DNA of 64,000 nt from Microbacterium sp. SSM24 (GTDB lineage: Bacteria > Actinomycetota > Actinomycetes > Actinomycetales > Microbacteriaceae): the NCBI RefSeq assembly GCF_025989145.1, contig NZ_JAPDNQ010000001.1:1-64000 (forward strand), written 5' to 3'. Below the pieces are notes generated by a model that searched no databases, had not been told where the DNA came from, and saw only the letters and a list, made by a program, of their open reading frames with translations. Below are positions 7,256 through 16,584 of this stretch, piece by piece; position 1 is the first letter of the stretch; each line of letters starts with the position of its first letter. A program made the position numbers and the translations under genes.

Positions 7256-9166
7256 TCAGGCGTTGGCGTCCTGGCGCTTGAGGCGCGCGGTCGCGCGGGC
7301 TCGCTCGGTCGCGTCGAGGTTCACCTTGCGGATGCGCACGATCTCGGGCGTGACCTCGACGCATTCGTCGTCGCGCGCGAACTCGAGGCTCTCCTCCAGC
7401 GACAGCTGCCGGGGCGGCGTCATCGACTCGAACGAGTCCGAGGTGGAGGAGCGCATGTTGGTGAGCTTCTTCTCCTTGGTGATGTTGACGTCCATGTCGT
7501 CGGCGCGCGAGTTCTCGCCGATGACCATGCCCTCGTAGACCTCCTGCGTCGGCTGCACGAAGAACGACATGCGCTCCTGCAGCGCGATGATCGCGAAGGG
7601 CGTCACCACTCCGGAGCGGTCGGCGACGATCGAGCCGTTCTGACGCGTCACGATGTGGCCCGCCCACGGCTCGTAGCCGTGCGAGATCGCGTTGGCGATG
7701 CCGGTGCCGCGGGTCGTGGTGAGGAACTCGGTGCGGAAGCCGATCAGGCCGCGCGAGGGGACGATGAACTCCATCCGCACCCAGCCGGTGCCGTGGTTGG
7801 TCATGTTGTCCATGCGGCCCTTGCGCGCGGCGAGCAGCTGGGTGATCGCGCCCAGGTACTCCTCGGGGGCGTCGATCGTCAGGTGCTCGAAGGGCTCGAA
7901 GGTCTTGCCGTCGACCTTCTTGGTGACCACCTGCGGCTTGCCGACGGTGAGCTCGAAGCCCTCGCGGCGCATGTTCTCGACGAGGATCGCGAGGGCCAGC
8001 TCGCCACGGCCCTGCACCTCCCACGCGTCGGGGCGTCCGATGTCGACGACCTTGAGCGAGACGTTGCCGATCAGCTCGCGGTCGAGACGGTCCTTGACCA
8101 TGCGGGCGGTCAGCTTGTGGCCCTTGACCTTGCCGACGAGAGGGCTCGTGTTCGTGCCGATCGTCATCGAGATCGCGGGATCGTCGACGTGGATCTGCGG
8201 CAGCGGCCGGACGTCCTCGGGGTCGGCGATCGTCTCGCCGATCGTGATGTCGTCGAAGCCGGCGATGGCGACGATGTCGCCGGGGCCTGCGGACTCCGCA
8301 GGGTAGCGCTCGAGCGCGCGGGTCTTGAGCAGCTCGGTGATACGGGCGTTGCTCGTCGTGCCGTCGGCGCGCACCCAGGCGACCGTCTGACCCTTCTTGA
8401 GGGTGCCGTTGAAGACGCGCAGCAGCGCGAGGCGGCCGAGGAACGGGCTCGAGTCGAGGTTGGTGACCCAGGCCTGCAGGGGCGCCTCGTCGTCGTACGC
8501 GGGGGCGGGGACGTGCTCGAGAATCGCCTCGAACAGCGGCTCGAGGTCGTCGTTGTCGGGCAGGTCGCCGTTGGCCGGACGCGTGCGCGAAGCGGCGCCG
8601 GCGCGTCCGGACGCGTAGACGACCGGCACGTCGAGCAGCGCGTCGACATCGAGGTCCGGCACGTCCTCGTGGAGGTCGGACGCGAGGCCGAGCAGCAGAT
8701 CGTGCGCCTCTTCCTCGACCTCGGCGATGCGAGCGTCGGGACGGTCGGTCTTGTTGACCAGAAGGATGACGGGGAGCTTCGCCTCGAGGGCCTTGCGCAG
8801 CACGAACCGGGTCTGCGGGAGCGGACCCTCGCTCGCATCGACGAGCAGCACGACGCCGTCGACCATCGAGAGGCCGCGCTCGACCTCGCCGCCGAAGTCC
8901 GCGTGACCGGGGGTGTCGATGACGTTGATCGTCACCGGCACCTCGGTGTGCGCGCCGTTGTACGTGATCGCCGTGTTCTTGGCGAGGATCGTGATGCCCT
9001 TTTCGCGCTCCAGGTCGTTCGAGTCCATCGCACGCTCTTCCAGGTGCTCGTGCGAGCCGAACGAGCCGGTCTGGCGGAGCATGGCGTCGACGAGAGTGGT
9101 CTTGCCGTGGTCGACGTGCGCGACGATCGCGACGTTGCGGAGGTCAGGACGGAGGGCGCGCGCCAT
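7256..9166 (-). CDS. typA: Translational GTPase TypA/BipA
   Basis: Ribosome-associated GTPase of the EF-G family, linked to stress, cold growth and 50S assembly. The 636-residue product starts [21 protein letters not shown] with G1 [11 protein letters not shown], the switch region [12 protein letters not shown]3 [10 protein letters not shown] and G4 NKTDRPDA, followed by the EF-G-like domains and the TypA-specific C-terminal domain. The frame continues 16 codons further upstream, but ATG 9166 has AAGGA at the right distance and matches the family start. It stands alone, with a hairpin separating it from the ABC gene upstream. Confidence 0.95.
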   Translation of the reverse strand: MARALRPDLRNVAIVAHVDHGKTTLVDAMLRQTGSFGSHEHLEERAMDSNDLEREKGITILAKNTAITYNGAHTEVPVTINVIDTPGHADFGGEVERGLSMVDGVVLLVDASEGPLPQTRFVLRKALEAKLPVILLVNKTDRPDARIAEVEEEAHDLLLGLASDLHEDVPDLDVDALLDVPVVYASGRAGAASRTRPANGDLPDNDDLEPLFEAILEHVPAPAYDDEAPLQAWVTNLDSSPFLGRLALLRVFNGTLKKGQTVAWVRADGTTSNARITELLKTRALERYPAESAGPGDIVAIAGFDDITIGETIADPEDVRPLPQIHVDDPAISMTIGTNTSPLVGKVKGHKLTARMVKDRLDRELIGNVSLKVVDIGRPDAWEVQGRGELALAILVENMRREGFELTVGKPQVVTKKVDGKTFEPFEHLTIDAPEEYLGAITQLLAARKGRMDNMTNHGTGWVRMEFIVPSRGLIGFRTEFLTTTRGTGIANAISHGYEPWAGHIVTRQNGSIVADRSGVVTPFAIIALQERMSFFVQPTQEVYEGMVIGENSRADDMDVNITKEKKLTNMRSSTSDSFESMTPPRQLSLEESLEFARDDECVEVTPEIVRIRKVNLDATERARATARLKRQDANA

Positions 9167-9234
9167 GAAAGAAATCCTTGCGAAAGTGGAGAGGGCCGGG
9201 ATGCCGGCATCCACAGCCTATCGCAGGCAACCGA

Positions 9235-9268
9235 AAGCGGCCTGAGGGTCGGAACCCCCAGGCCGCTT
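9235..9268 (-). terminator. Terminator after the double ABC ATPase
   Basis: A 10-bp stem AAGCGGCCTG/CAGGCCGCTT with a further GGG/CCC inside and a six-base loop lies 10 bases past the ATPase stop at 9279. It lacks a clear T-run but is the strongest hairpin in the gap before typA. Confidence 0.6.
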
Positions 9269-9278
9269 CGCGGTGGTG

Positions 9279-10982
9279 TCAGTCCTGCGCGGCGAGAAGC
9301 GCGGCACGGGCTTCGCGCCGCACGCGCTGCTCGGCCGGGTCGGGCACCGGCACGGCTGCGAGGAGTCGCTGCGTGTACGGGTCCTGCGGGTTGCGGAGGA
9401 TCTGCTCCTTCGAGCCCTGCTCCACGATCTTGCCGTGCTGCATCACGACGATGCGGTCGGCCAGCAGGTCAACGACGGCGAGGTCGTGCGTCACGAACAG
9501 CGTCGCGAACTGCTGCTCCTTCTGGATGTTCTGCAAGAGCTCCAGCACGCGTGCCTGCACCGACACGTCGAGCGCGCTCGTCGGCTCGTCGGCGACGAGG
9601 ACCTTCGGATCGAGTGCGAGCGCGCGGGCGATGCCGATGCGCTGGCGCTGACCGCCCGACAGCTCGTGCGGGTAGCGGTTGCGGAAGTCGCGCGGCAGCT
9701 CCACCATGTCGAGCAGCTCGGTCACGCGAGTGGTGATCTCCTTGCGGGCACGACCGTCCAGCTCGAGCGGCTCGCCGATCGACTGGCCGACCGGCCAGCG
9801 CGGGTTGAGCGACGAGCCGGGATCCTGGAACACGATTCCGAGCTTGCGGCGCACGGCGCGCAGCTGCTTGGCGTCGACGCCGACCATCTCCTGTCCGGCG
9901 ACGCGGAGGGTTCCCTCCGCGATCGGGACGAGGCCCACGATGGCGCGGGCGATCGTGGTCTTGCCCGAACCGGACTCCCCCACGAGGCCGACGACCTCAC
10001 CGGGCTGGATGGAGAGCGATGCCTCGGACACGGCCCGGAACGCGGGCACGCGGCCGCGCTTGGGGTACTCGATCGACACGTTGTCGAGCAGGAGCGCCGC
10101 CGTGGCGTGGTCGCGCTCGGATTCGACGTCCGCGACCGCCGTGCCCAGACCCAGATGCGGCACGGAGGCCATGAGGGCCTTCGTGTACGGGTGCTCGGGT
10201 GCGGTGAACAGCTGCTCGGCCGTGCCGTGCTCGACGACGTCGCCGTCCTTCATCACCATGACGTCGTCGGCCATGTCGGCCACGACGCCCATGTCGTGCG
10301 TGATCAGGATGATCGCCGAGTCGAGCTTCTGGTGCAGATGGCGCAGCAGATCGAGGATCTCGGCCTGCACCGTCACATCGAGCGCCGTCGTCGGCTCGTC
10401 GGCGATCAGCACGCGGGGGTCGAGCGAGATCGACTGCGCGATCATGGCACGCTGGCGCTGACCGCCCGACAGCTGGTGCGGGTACGAGTTGTACGCCTTC
10501 GTGGGGTCGGGCATCTCGACGAGGCCGAGGAGCTCGATCGCGCGCGCCTTGGCCTGCTTGCGCGTCATGCCGGGACGGTGGGTCAGGATCGTCTCGGAGA
10601 TCTGAAAGCCGATCGTGTAGACCGGGTTGAGGGCCGTCATCGGCTCCTGGAAGATCGCCGCGATGCCCTCGCCGCGCACCTGACGGAGGACCTCGGGCCG
10701 AGCTCCGACCACTTCGCGGCCGGCCAGCACCGCGCTGCCCGTGATGCGCGCGTTCTTGGGCAGCAGGCCCATGATCGCCATCGAGCTCGTGCTCTTGCCC
10801 GAACCGGACTCGCCGACGATGGCGAGCACCTTGCCCGGCATGAGGTCGTACGTGACGTGCTTGGCCGCGGCGGCCCACTGGCCGCCGACCCAGAACTCCA
10901 CGCCGAGATCCTTGACGGACAGCACGGGGCCGCCGTCCTGCGGGATGTGTCCGCGCATGCGGGCACCCTCCTTCATGCTCAT
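9279..10982 (-). CDS. Double-ATPase subunit of a peptide ABC importer (DppD-DppF fusion)
   Basis: Energises uptake of oligopeptides or a similar solute. The 567-residue protein carries two complete ABC domains: the first with Walker A GESGSGKSTSS, LSGGQRQR and VLIADEPTTALD; the second with GESGSGKTTIA, LSGGQRQR and VLVADEPTSALD. Each is followed by the oligopeptide/dipeptide-type C-terminal segment, so one polypeptide replaces the usual OppD and OppF. GGGAGAG lies six bases before ATG 10982. It matches the permeases and lipoprotein upstream on the same strand, but a gene on the opposite strand (11012-11611) separates it from them. Confidence 0.92.
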   Translation of the reverse strand: MSMKEGARMRGHIPQDGGPVLSVKDLGVEFWVGGQWAAAAKHVTYDLMPGKVLAIVGESGSGKSTSSMAIMGLLPKNARITGSAVLAGREVVGARPEVLRQVRGEGIAAIFQEPMTALNPVYTIGFQISETILTHRPGMTRKQAKARAIELLGLVEMPDPTKAYNSYPHQLSGGQRQRAMIAQSISLDPRVLIADEPTTALDVTVQAEILDLLRHLHQKLDSAIILITHDMGVVADMADDVMVMKDGDVVEHGTAEQLFTAPEHPYTKALMASVPHLGLGTAVADVESERDHATAALLLDNVSIEYPKRGRVPAFRAVSEASLSIQPGEVVGLVGESGSGKTTIARAIVGLVPIAEGTLRVAGQEMVGVDAKQLRAVRRKLGIVFQDPGSSLNPRWPVGQSIGEPLELDGRARKEITTRVTELLDMVELPRDFRNRYPHELSGGQRQRIGIARALALDPKVLVADEPTSALDVSVQARVLELLQNIQKEQQFATLFVTHDLAVVDLLADRIVVMQHGKIVEQGSKEQILRNPQDPYTQRLLAAVPVPDPAEQRVRREARAALLAAQD

Positions 10983-11011
10983 CGGTCGCTCTCCCGTGTC
11001 AGGATGGGCAG

Positions 11012-11611
11012 ATGCCCGAACCGGTCACTTTCCGTCCGCGCGGCGGCCAGATCGTCGCCTGGGCGGCGATCGCTCTCTGCGCCCTCGGCCTGGTCTTCGT
11101 CGCCCTCACGGACGGTGTGCCCAGCCTCATCGTCTGGGCCTGGCCGATCGTCCTCGTCGCGTGGCTCGCCTGGGCGGTCTACATCCATCCGCACGTGCTC
11201 GTCAACGAAGGCTTCGTCGAGATCGTGAACGTCTTCCGCACCCATCGCGTGCCGTGGGGCGACGTCGTCGACGTCGACTCGCGCTACGCCCTCACGGTCC
11301 ACACGGCCGGGGGCCGCAGCATCCGCGCATGGGCCGCGCCCGCGCCCGGCATCCGCCAGGCGATGGCGACGCGCCGCGAAGAGGTGGCCGGCACGCCCGG
11401 TGAGGGCGACTACCGCCGTCCGGGAGACGCCGAGGGCACTCCCAGCGGCGACGCGGCCGCGCTCGTCCGTCGGGGACTCGATCAGTACCGCCGCGCCGGC
11501 GGCGACACGACGCCGGGCGGCACCGCGTCGACGCTCAACGTCGTGGTGATCGGCGTGACGGCCGTGCTCATCGCGGCCGCCGTGCTGGCTCTCGCGGCGC
11601 CTCACGACTGA
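11012..11611 (+). CDS. PH-domain membrane protein
   Basis: A 199-residue protein with two adjacent N-terminal membrane segments (about residues 17-36 and 42-60), then a bacterial PH-like domain (roughly residues 60-110, with VLVNEGFVEIVNVFRTHRVP and WGDVVDVD), a polar Gly/Pro-rich linker and a C-terminal membrane helix (about 175-195). This resembles actinobacterial proteins of bPH type; no function is known. It runs against the peptide-transport genes, starting 29 bases from the ATPase start and overlapping the dppC 3' end by ten bases. CAGGAT lies six bases before the ATG. Confidence 0.72.
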   Translation: MPEPVTFRPRGGQIVAWAAIALCALGLVFVALTDGVPSLIVWAWPIVLVAWLAWAVYIHPHVLVNEGFVEIVNVFRTHRVPWGDVVDVDSRYALTVHTAGGRSIRAWAAPAPGIRQAMATRREEVAGTPGEGDYRRPGDAEGTPSGDAAALVRRGLDQYRRAGGDTTPGGTASTLNVVVIGVTAVLIAAAVLALAAPHD

Positions 11612-12798
11612 TCGTCCTTCCGGCGCTCGTCGACCGCTGGCGGCTCCGGGAGCGCTCCGCCGCTGAACGAGTCCATGTACGGCTCGTCGTCTCCCGACGT
11701 CGGGCCCTCGACGATCATCACGGCCTGCGCCGAGGGGATCGCCGCGACGGCCCGGTTCGACTTGCGGCGGCTGACCTTGCCCTGCTGACGCGGGTCGAAG
11801 GCGTCGCGCAGGCCGTCGCCGATGAAGTTGATGCACAGCGCCAGGATGACGATGAACAGACCCGGCCACCAGAACAGCCACGGCCGCGTGCGGAAGGCCT
11901 CGCGGTACTCGCTGATGATCTGGCCGAGCGACACGTCCGGCGGCTTGATGCCGAAGCCGATGAAGCTCAGCGCCGCCTCGATCAGCACGGCCGCGCTCAT
12001 CAGCAGCGTCGTGTTGACGATGATGACGCCGACCGCGTTGGGCAGGATGTGGCGGAAGATGATCCGGCCGTTGCTCGCACCCGCGACCCGCGCGGCATCC
12101 ACGAACTCGCGTTCTCGCAGCGACAGGAAGTCGCCGCGCACGAGTCGCGCCAGGCCCGTCCAGCTCAGGATGCCGAGGAAGAGTCCGAAGACGATGGCGC
12201 TGCTCGTGCCGAGCAGCTTTCCGATGATCGAGCCGATCACGATGATCGGGATGATGATGATCACGTCGGTGAAGCGCATGATCAGCGAGTCGACCCAGCC
12301 GCGGAAGAAGCCGGACAGTGCGCCGAAGAGCACGCCGAGGACCAGCGACACGATGCCGACGAGGAACATGACGGTGATCGACTGCTGCGTGCCCCGCATG
12401 ACCTGGGCGAAGACGTCCTTGCCCAGGGTGTCCTGGCCGAACGGATGCTCGCCCATTGCGAACGGGAAGAACGTCAGCGTCGGCTGGCCGCCGTTGACGA
12501 TCGGATAGCTCGTCCACCAGTCCAGCGGCCACCATCCGGGGATGCGGAAGCCGTTGATGTCGAGCGTTCCGTCGCCGGAAGCCTGGAGCTTGCCGGTTCC
12601 GCCGATGACGGTGCCGACCGAGGTGAACGCCAGGATGATCACGAGGATCAGCACGACGAGGGCAGCCATGGCGCCCGCGTGGCGGAAGAACCGCCGGCGG
12701 ACCAGTGCGCCCTGGCTGAGGCCCGCGACGGCCTTCTGCTCGATGGACTGCTCGCTGCCGCGATCCTGCGGCGCGTCGATGGGAGTCGTGGTCGTCAT
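11602..12798 (-). CDS. Peptide ABC importer permease (DppC/OppC type)
   Basis: Second membrane subunit of the peptide importer, 398 residues. It has the N-terminal OppC-type helix (residues about 38-60), a periplasmic segment of about 80 residues, then the permease core with MFLVGIVSLVLGVLFGALSG and the EAA-type coupling loop near DFLSLREREFVDAARVAGAS. The tail is a polar, acidic extension of about 70 residues. ATG 12798 lies one base after the dppB stop, so both permeases are translated from one message. Confidence 0.92.
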   Translation of the reverse strand: MTTTTPIDAPQDRGSEQSIEQKAVAGLSQGALVRRRFFRHAGAMAALVVLILVIILAFTSVGTVIGGTGKLQASGDGTLDINGFRIPGWWPLDWWTSYPIVNGGQPTLTFFPFAMGEHPFGQDTLGKDVFAQVMRGTQQSITVMFLVGIVSLVLGVLFGALSGFFRGWVDSLIMRFTDVIIIIPIIVIGSIIGKLLGTSSAIVFGLFLGILSWTGLARLVRGDFLSLREREFVDAARVAGASNGRIIFRHILPNAVGVIIVNTTLLMSAAVLIEAALSFIGFGIKPPDVSLGQIISEYREAFRTRPWLFWWPGLFIVILALCINFIGDGLRDAFDPRQQGKVSRRKSNRAVAAIPSAQAVMIVEGPTSGDDEPYMDSFSGGALPEPPAVDERRKDDQS

Positions 12799-12799
12799 G

Positions 12800-14335
12800 T
12801 CAGCTCACCCGGATTCGGGGGTCGAGGGCGGAGTACAGAAGATCGGCGATCAGGTTGAAGGTCACTGCGAGAACACCGGTCACGACGAAGAAGCCCATGA
12901 CGAGGTTGACGTCACCGTGGTCAAGGCCATCGACGAACAGTGCGCCCATGCCCTTCCACGCGAAGATCGTCTCGGTGATGACCGCGCCGCCGATCAGCGC
13001 GCCGATGTCGAACGCGATGATCGTCGCGATCGGGATGAGCGCGTTGCGCATCGCGTGGCGCATGACCACCGTGCGCTCGGTGAGACCCTTCGCCCGCGCG
13101 GTGCGGACGTAGTCCTGGTTCATGACCTCGAGGAGGCTCGCGCGGGAGTACCGCGTGTAGGCCGCGATCGAGACGAGCGCCAGCGCGATGGTGGGCAGCA
13201 CGAGGTGCGCGAAGCCGTCGAGGATCTGGAACCACATGTCGCCCTGCAGGCCGGGGGTCTTGGATCCGATCGTCGCGATGACGCCGCTCTGCGGGATGCG
13301 GTCGACGTAGGCCGGGTAGACGAGCATCACGCGGTCCACGACGATCACGAAGTACGTGATGAAGCTCACGATCGCCGCCGTGCGGGCGGCTTCCTTCTTG
13401 CCGTCCCCACCCACGAGCAAGCCGACGCCGACGCCGATGCCGATGGCGACCAGCCCCACGAGGAACAGCATCCAGCCCGTCGGGACGTAGAAGAACAGGT
13501 ACTGGATCGGGAAGTACAGCGCGGCCCACACACCCACGACGATGAGCGACGAGTACAGGGTGCGGCGGTTCGCGAGACCCGTCGACAGGGCCGTCACGCC
13601 CACGGCGGCACCGATGCCGGTGATGATGACGCCGACGATGCCGATCGTGGGAGTGGTGAACCAGCCGGTGGCGCCGAGCAGCGCGAGCAGGCCGCCGGTG
13701 GCAACGAAGGCGGAGGCGAACGTGATGAGGCGCTTCTTCCAAGACCCGCCGATGATGGCCATCAGGATCACACCCCAGATGAGCCCTGTGATGAGGATCG
13801 CTTGGATCGACACGACCGGATCCGACAGGAACTCGTTGAAGCGGATCGCGCCGTACTCCTTGAGGAGGACCGCGACCCAGAAGATGGGGAGCGAGTAGAC
13901 GATGAACGTCAGGAACGTCACCGAGTAGTCGAAGCCGCTGTACTGGCGCAGAGCCGTCAGGATGCCGATCGTGAGGCCGAAGATGATGGCCACGATGGTC
14001 GCCGCGGTGACCAGCTGAATGGTGGATGCCGCGGCCGCCGACAGCGCCTCTACCACCGGCTGGTTACTGCGGCTGTACGCGACGCCGAGGTCGCACTGGC
14101 CGATGAAGCACTTCGCCGCACCTGCGAGCCAGATGAAGTAGCGGGCCACGATCGGCACGTTGAGCTGCAGCAGCTCGATGCGGTTGTCGATCATCTCCTG
14201 GCGGTTCGGGGCGTTGCTGCCCTTGAGGTCGCGCAGCGGATCTGCCGTGATCGCCGTCAGGGTGTAGACGATGAACGAGGCGACGAGGAGCACCAGCAGA
14301 ATGGCGCCGAGTCGTCGAAGGATGAAGGTCAGCAC
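12800..14335 (-). CDS. Peptide ABC importer permease (DppB/OppB type), enlarged
   Basis: First membrane subunit of the peptide importer. The N-terminus MLTFILRRLGAILLVLLVAS and the C-terminal EAA loop NQDYVRTARAKGLTE are standard DppB. At 511 residues it is about 170-200 longer than usual: between the segment LPIFWVAVLLKEYG (near 165) and FAHLVLPTIALALVSIAAYT (near 375) there is an insertion with about six extra hydrophobic helices and a short Gly-Lys-rich loop. The reading frame is clean, so this is a real expansion. A GTG start follows GAGAGGGC. The ABC function should be kept because both ends of the core domain are intact. Confidence 0.9.
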   Translation of the reverse strand: MLTFILRRLGAILLVLLVASFIVYTLTAITADPLRDLKGSNAPNRQEMIDNRIELLQLNVPIVARYFIWLAGAAKCFIGQCDLGVAYSRSNQPVVEALSAAAASTIQLVTAATIVAIIFGLTIGILTALRQYSGFDYSVTFLTFIVYSLPIFWVAVLLKEYGAIRFNEFLSDPVVSIQAILITGLIWGVILMAIIGGSWKKRLITFASAFVATGGLLALLGATGWFTTPTIGIVGVIITGIGAAVGVTALSTGLANRRTLYSSLIVVGVWAALYFPIQYLFFYVPTGWMLFLVGLVAIGIGVGVGLLVGGDGKKEAARTAAIVSFITYFVIVVDRVMLVYPAYVDRIPQSGVIATIGSKTPGLQGDMWFQILDGFAHLVLPTIALALVSIAAYTRYSRASLLEVMNQDYVRTARAKGLTERTVVMRHAMRNALIPIATIIAFDIGALIGGAVITETIFAWKGMGALFVDGLDHGDVNLVMGFFVVTGVLAVTFNLIADLLYSALDPRIRVS

Positions 14336-14468
14336 TGAAGCCCTCTCGGATATGGGGCTGAGGTCATGATTCTACGTCCGTCCCGGTGCGCCGGTACGGC
14401 GCCCCAAAACTACTACGTGGGGAACTGGGAGGCACGTGTCTGTGCGGCCTGTTCCCGATCGGACATGA

Positions 14469-14503
14469 CTGTGGGTGCCAAGGGTTCGCCTCGGCACCCA
14501 CAG
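14469..14503 (-). terminator. Hairpin between lipoprotein and permease genes
   Basis: A perfect 11-bp stem (14469-14479 with 14493-14503) and a 13-base loop lie about 60 bases past the lipoprotein gene. With its neighbour at 14521-14554 it probably stops or stabilises most transcripts after the abundant binding protein while letting some continue into dppB. The rest of the 229-base gap holds only a weak TAGAAT (14374-14369). Confidence 0.65.
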
Positions 14504-14520
14504 TTTCGTGATGTTCGTTC

Positions 14521-14554
14521 AGTCGGGGTGGACGGCGAACCGCCCACCCCGACT
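14521..14554 (-). terminator. Second hairpin after the substrate-binding gene
   Basis: An 11-bp perfect stem (14521-14531 with 14544-14554) with a 12-base loop begins 10 bases past the stop codon of the binding protein. No T-run follows. Confidence 0.6.
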
Positions 14555-14564
14555 GCGACGGGGA

Positions 14565-16430
14565 TTACTCCGCGCCGGCGCCCACCGGGGTCCACTCCCA
14601 GAAGTTCCAGAAGTAGTCCGGGCTCAGGGGCATCTCCTTGACCTCGGTCACCTTGTCGCTGTTGACCAGCAGACCCGGGAACTGGAAGATCGGCAGAGTG
14701 ACGGCGTCAGCCCAGATGCCCGCCTCGGCCTGCTCGAGCAGGTCGGTCTGAGCGTCGTAGTCCGACGTGACGTTCAGCGTGTGAAGGGCCTCGGTGACCT
14801 CTTCGGAGCAGAACGCGTTGTAGTTGCCGCCCTTGGCCATCGGGTCGTCGTAGCAGGCGTAGATCTGGTCGGATCCACCCACGGCCAGGCTGGTCTGCGA
14901 CCAGGCGAACAGCGTGGCGTCGTGCGGGTTGATCGGCTCGACGGACGGGTCGGTGAAGACCCAGTCGGGCTCGCTCTCGTCGACCAGCTGGAAGCCGGCC
15001 AGAGCGGCCGAAGCCGAGATCAGCTCGTACTCCTGGCCACGACGGACGTTGCCCTCGGGGTACCAGAAGCCCACCTCGACCGGACCGGTCACGCCGGCCT
15101 CGGCGAGCAGCGCCTTGGCGCCGTCGATGTCGACCTCTGCGTAGTCGGCCGAACCGTTGGTCTCGGTCAGGATCGGGTAGCGCTCGACGTCAGCCTGCGA
15201 CACGAGGTTCGTGTTGCGGACCTCGGCCTCGGGGTTCAGCGGCTTGATGATCTTGTCGACGATCTCCTGACGGGGGACGGTCTTCAGGAACGCCTGGCGA
15301 ACCTTAAGAGCCTTCTCCTCGTCCCCACCGTAGGTGGCCGGGTCGAACGGGCCGCCGTTGTTGACCGTGAGGTCGACGTGCTCGTGCGAAGCCTGCACAC
15401 CGGTCTGCACCGTGGCGGTGTCGATCTCGTTGGCCAGCTGGAGGATGTCAGCCGTGGGCTGACCCGACCAGATGTCGAGCTCGCCGGACTCCAGAGCCTG
15501 GAGCGCGGTGGTCGAGTCGGCGATCGTGCGGACCGTGATCTTCTCGAACTTCGGCGAGGGACCCCACGTGAACAGCGGGTTCGCGGCGATCGAGATGTAC
15601 TGGTCCTCGACGATGTCGTCGACGATGTACGGGCCGCTCGTCAGCGCCGCTGCGGGGCTGTCGGGAAGCGTCGTGTAGCCGTAGGCGTTGCTCCACGCGT
15701 CGCCGAGCGCCGCGAGAACCTCTTCGTCGCCCGAGGTGATCGCGTCGACGACCTTCTCCTTGGCGGTCTCCGCGAACTTCTTCGCGGCGTCCGTGTACTT
15801 GGTGAAGTCGGCCTCGTCGTCCGAGTCCTTCCACGTGTCGTACGCGGCCTGGACGTCGGAGTACTCGTCCGGGAAGGCGAGCGCGTAGGTTCCGTGGGCC
15901 GAAACGCCCAGCGGTCCGACGAGCTCCCAGTCCACGTACGGCTCGTCGTAGACGAACGTGATCTCCTTGTCGCCGGTCTCCGGCGTCTCGGTGACCAGGC
16001 TGTAGCCGGTGCTGGCAGCGGGCGAGAACGCCTCGTTGACGTTGCCCGACATCGCAGCCCACTGGAGGAGCATGTCGGCCTCGTCGATCGGCACGCCATC
16101 GGACCACACCGCGTCAGCGGTGATGGTGTACTTCACGGTCAGCGGGTCGTCGCTGGTCTTCTCGTACGAGCCGAAGTCGGTGTTGCGCACCAGCTCAGGC
16201 GTGTTGTTGTAGTACGAGAAGCTCGTGTCGGTCATGTACTTGACATTGCCGTTGGCCGTGTTGTTGCCGGCCGAGCTGTCGTCGTTGAAGTGGAAAAAGC
16301 CCGAGTTGTACGCGGTGGTGATCTCGGTGCCCTCCACGACCTCAGACTGGTATGGGTTGCCACAACCGGAGAGCACGATAGCTCCCGCCGCGACGACACC
16401 CACGCCCGCCAAAAGACGCGCGATCTTCAC
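14565..16430 (-). CDS. Peptide ABC importer substrate-binding lipoprotein (SBP family 5)
   Basis: Extracellular solute receptor of the importer, 621 residues. The N-terminus VKIARLLAGVGVVAAGAIVL ends in the lipobox LSGC at about residue 26-29, so the mature protein is lipid-anchored. The body has family 5 features such as ADAVWSDGVPIDEADMLLQW and VRQAFLKTVPRQEIVDKII, and a C-terminus GLLVNSDKVTEVKEMPLSPD typical of oligopeptide-binding proteins. GTG 16430 is chosen because AGGAGGA lies directly before it; the longer open frame to 16520 has no signal-peptide logic. It heads the order SBP-dppB-dppC-(opposed PH gene)-ATPase. Confidence 0.93.
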   Translation of the reverse strand: MKIARLLAGVGVVAAGAIVLSGCGNPYQSEVVEGTEITTAYNSGFFHFNDDSSAGNNTANGNVKYMTDTSFSYYNNTPELVRNTDFGSYEKTSDDPLTVKYTITADAVWSDGVPIDEADMLLQWAAMSGNVNEAFSPAASTGYSLVTETPETGDKEITFVYDEPYVDWELVGPLGVSAHGTYALAFPDEYSDVQAAYDTWKDSDDEADFTKYTDAAKKFAETAKEKVVDAITSGDEEVLAALGDAWSNAYGYTTLPDSPAAALTSGPYIVDDIVEDQYISIAANPLFTWGPSPKFEKITVRTIADSTTALQALESGELDIWSGQPTADILQLANEIDTATVQTGVQASHEHVDLTVNNGGPFDPATYGGDEEKALKVRQAFLKTVPRQEIVDKIIKPLNPEAEVRNTNLVSQADVERYPILTETNGSADYAEVDIDGAKALLAEAGVTGPVEVGFWYPEGNVRRGQEYELISASAALAGFQLVDESEPDWVFTDPSVEPINPHDATLFAWSQTSLAVGGSDQIYACYDDPMAKGGNYNAFCSEEVTEALHTLNVTSDYDAQTDLLEQAEAGIWADAVTLPIFQFPGLLVNSDKVTEVKEMPLSPDYFWNFWEWTPVGAGAE

Positions 16431-16491
16431 ATTTCCTCCTGTGCAAGGGTTGAGTGCCCAGCCTGTGGCAGCTCTGGACACGGACACGGAC

Positions 16492-16520
16492 ACACTAAGC
16501 ACGGCGTGCGAACAAGGCAA
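16492..16520 (-). promoter_or_regulatory. Candidate promoter of the peptide-importer genes
   Basis: Minus-strand TTGCCT (16520-16515), a 17-base spacer and TAGTGT (16497-16492) lie about 60 bases before the lipoprotein GTG. A threefold GGACAC direct repeat at 16476-16493 overlaps the -10. Match quality is moderate. Confidence 0.4.
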
Positions 16521-16584
16521 AACAGAACAGCAAACCGTTACATATCCTTAACTCAACGCTACGCGGGTGTGACAATCTGACAAC

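Noticed and set aside
6782..9736. Very long plus-strand open frame over azlC and typA
   Set aside because: Its product is Arg/Asp/Val-rich low-complexity sequence typical of the antisense frame of a high-GC gene; typA on the other strand has full GTPase motifs.
16476..16493. Threefold GGACAC tandem repeat
   Set aside because: Only three short units in a promoter region; too short to call a repeat element or iteron array.
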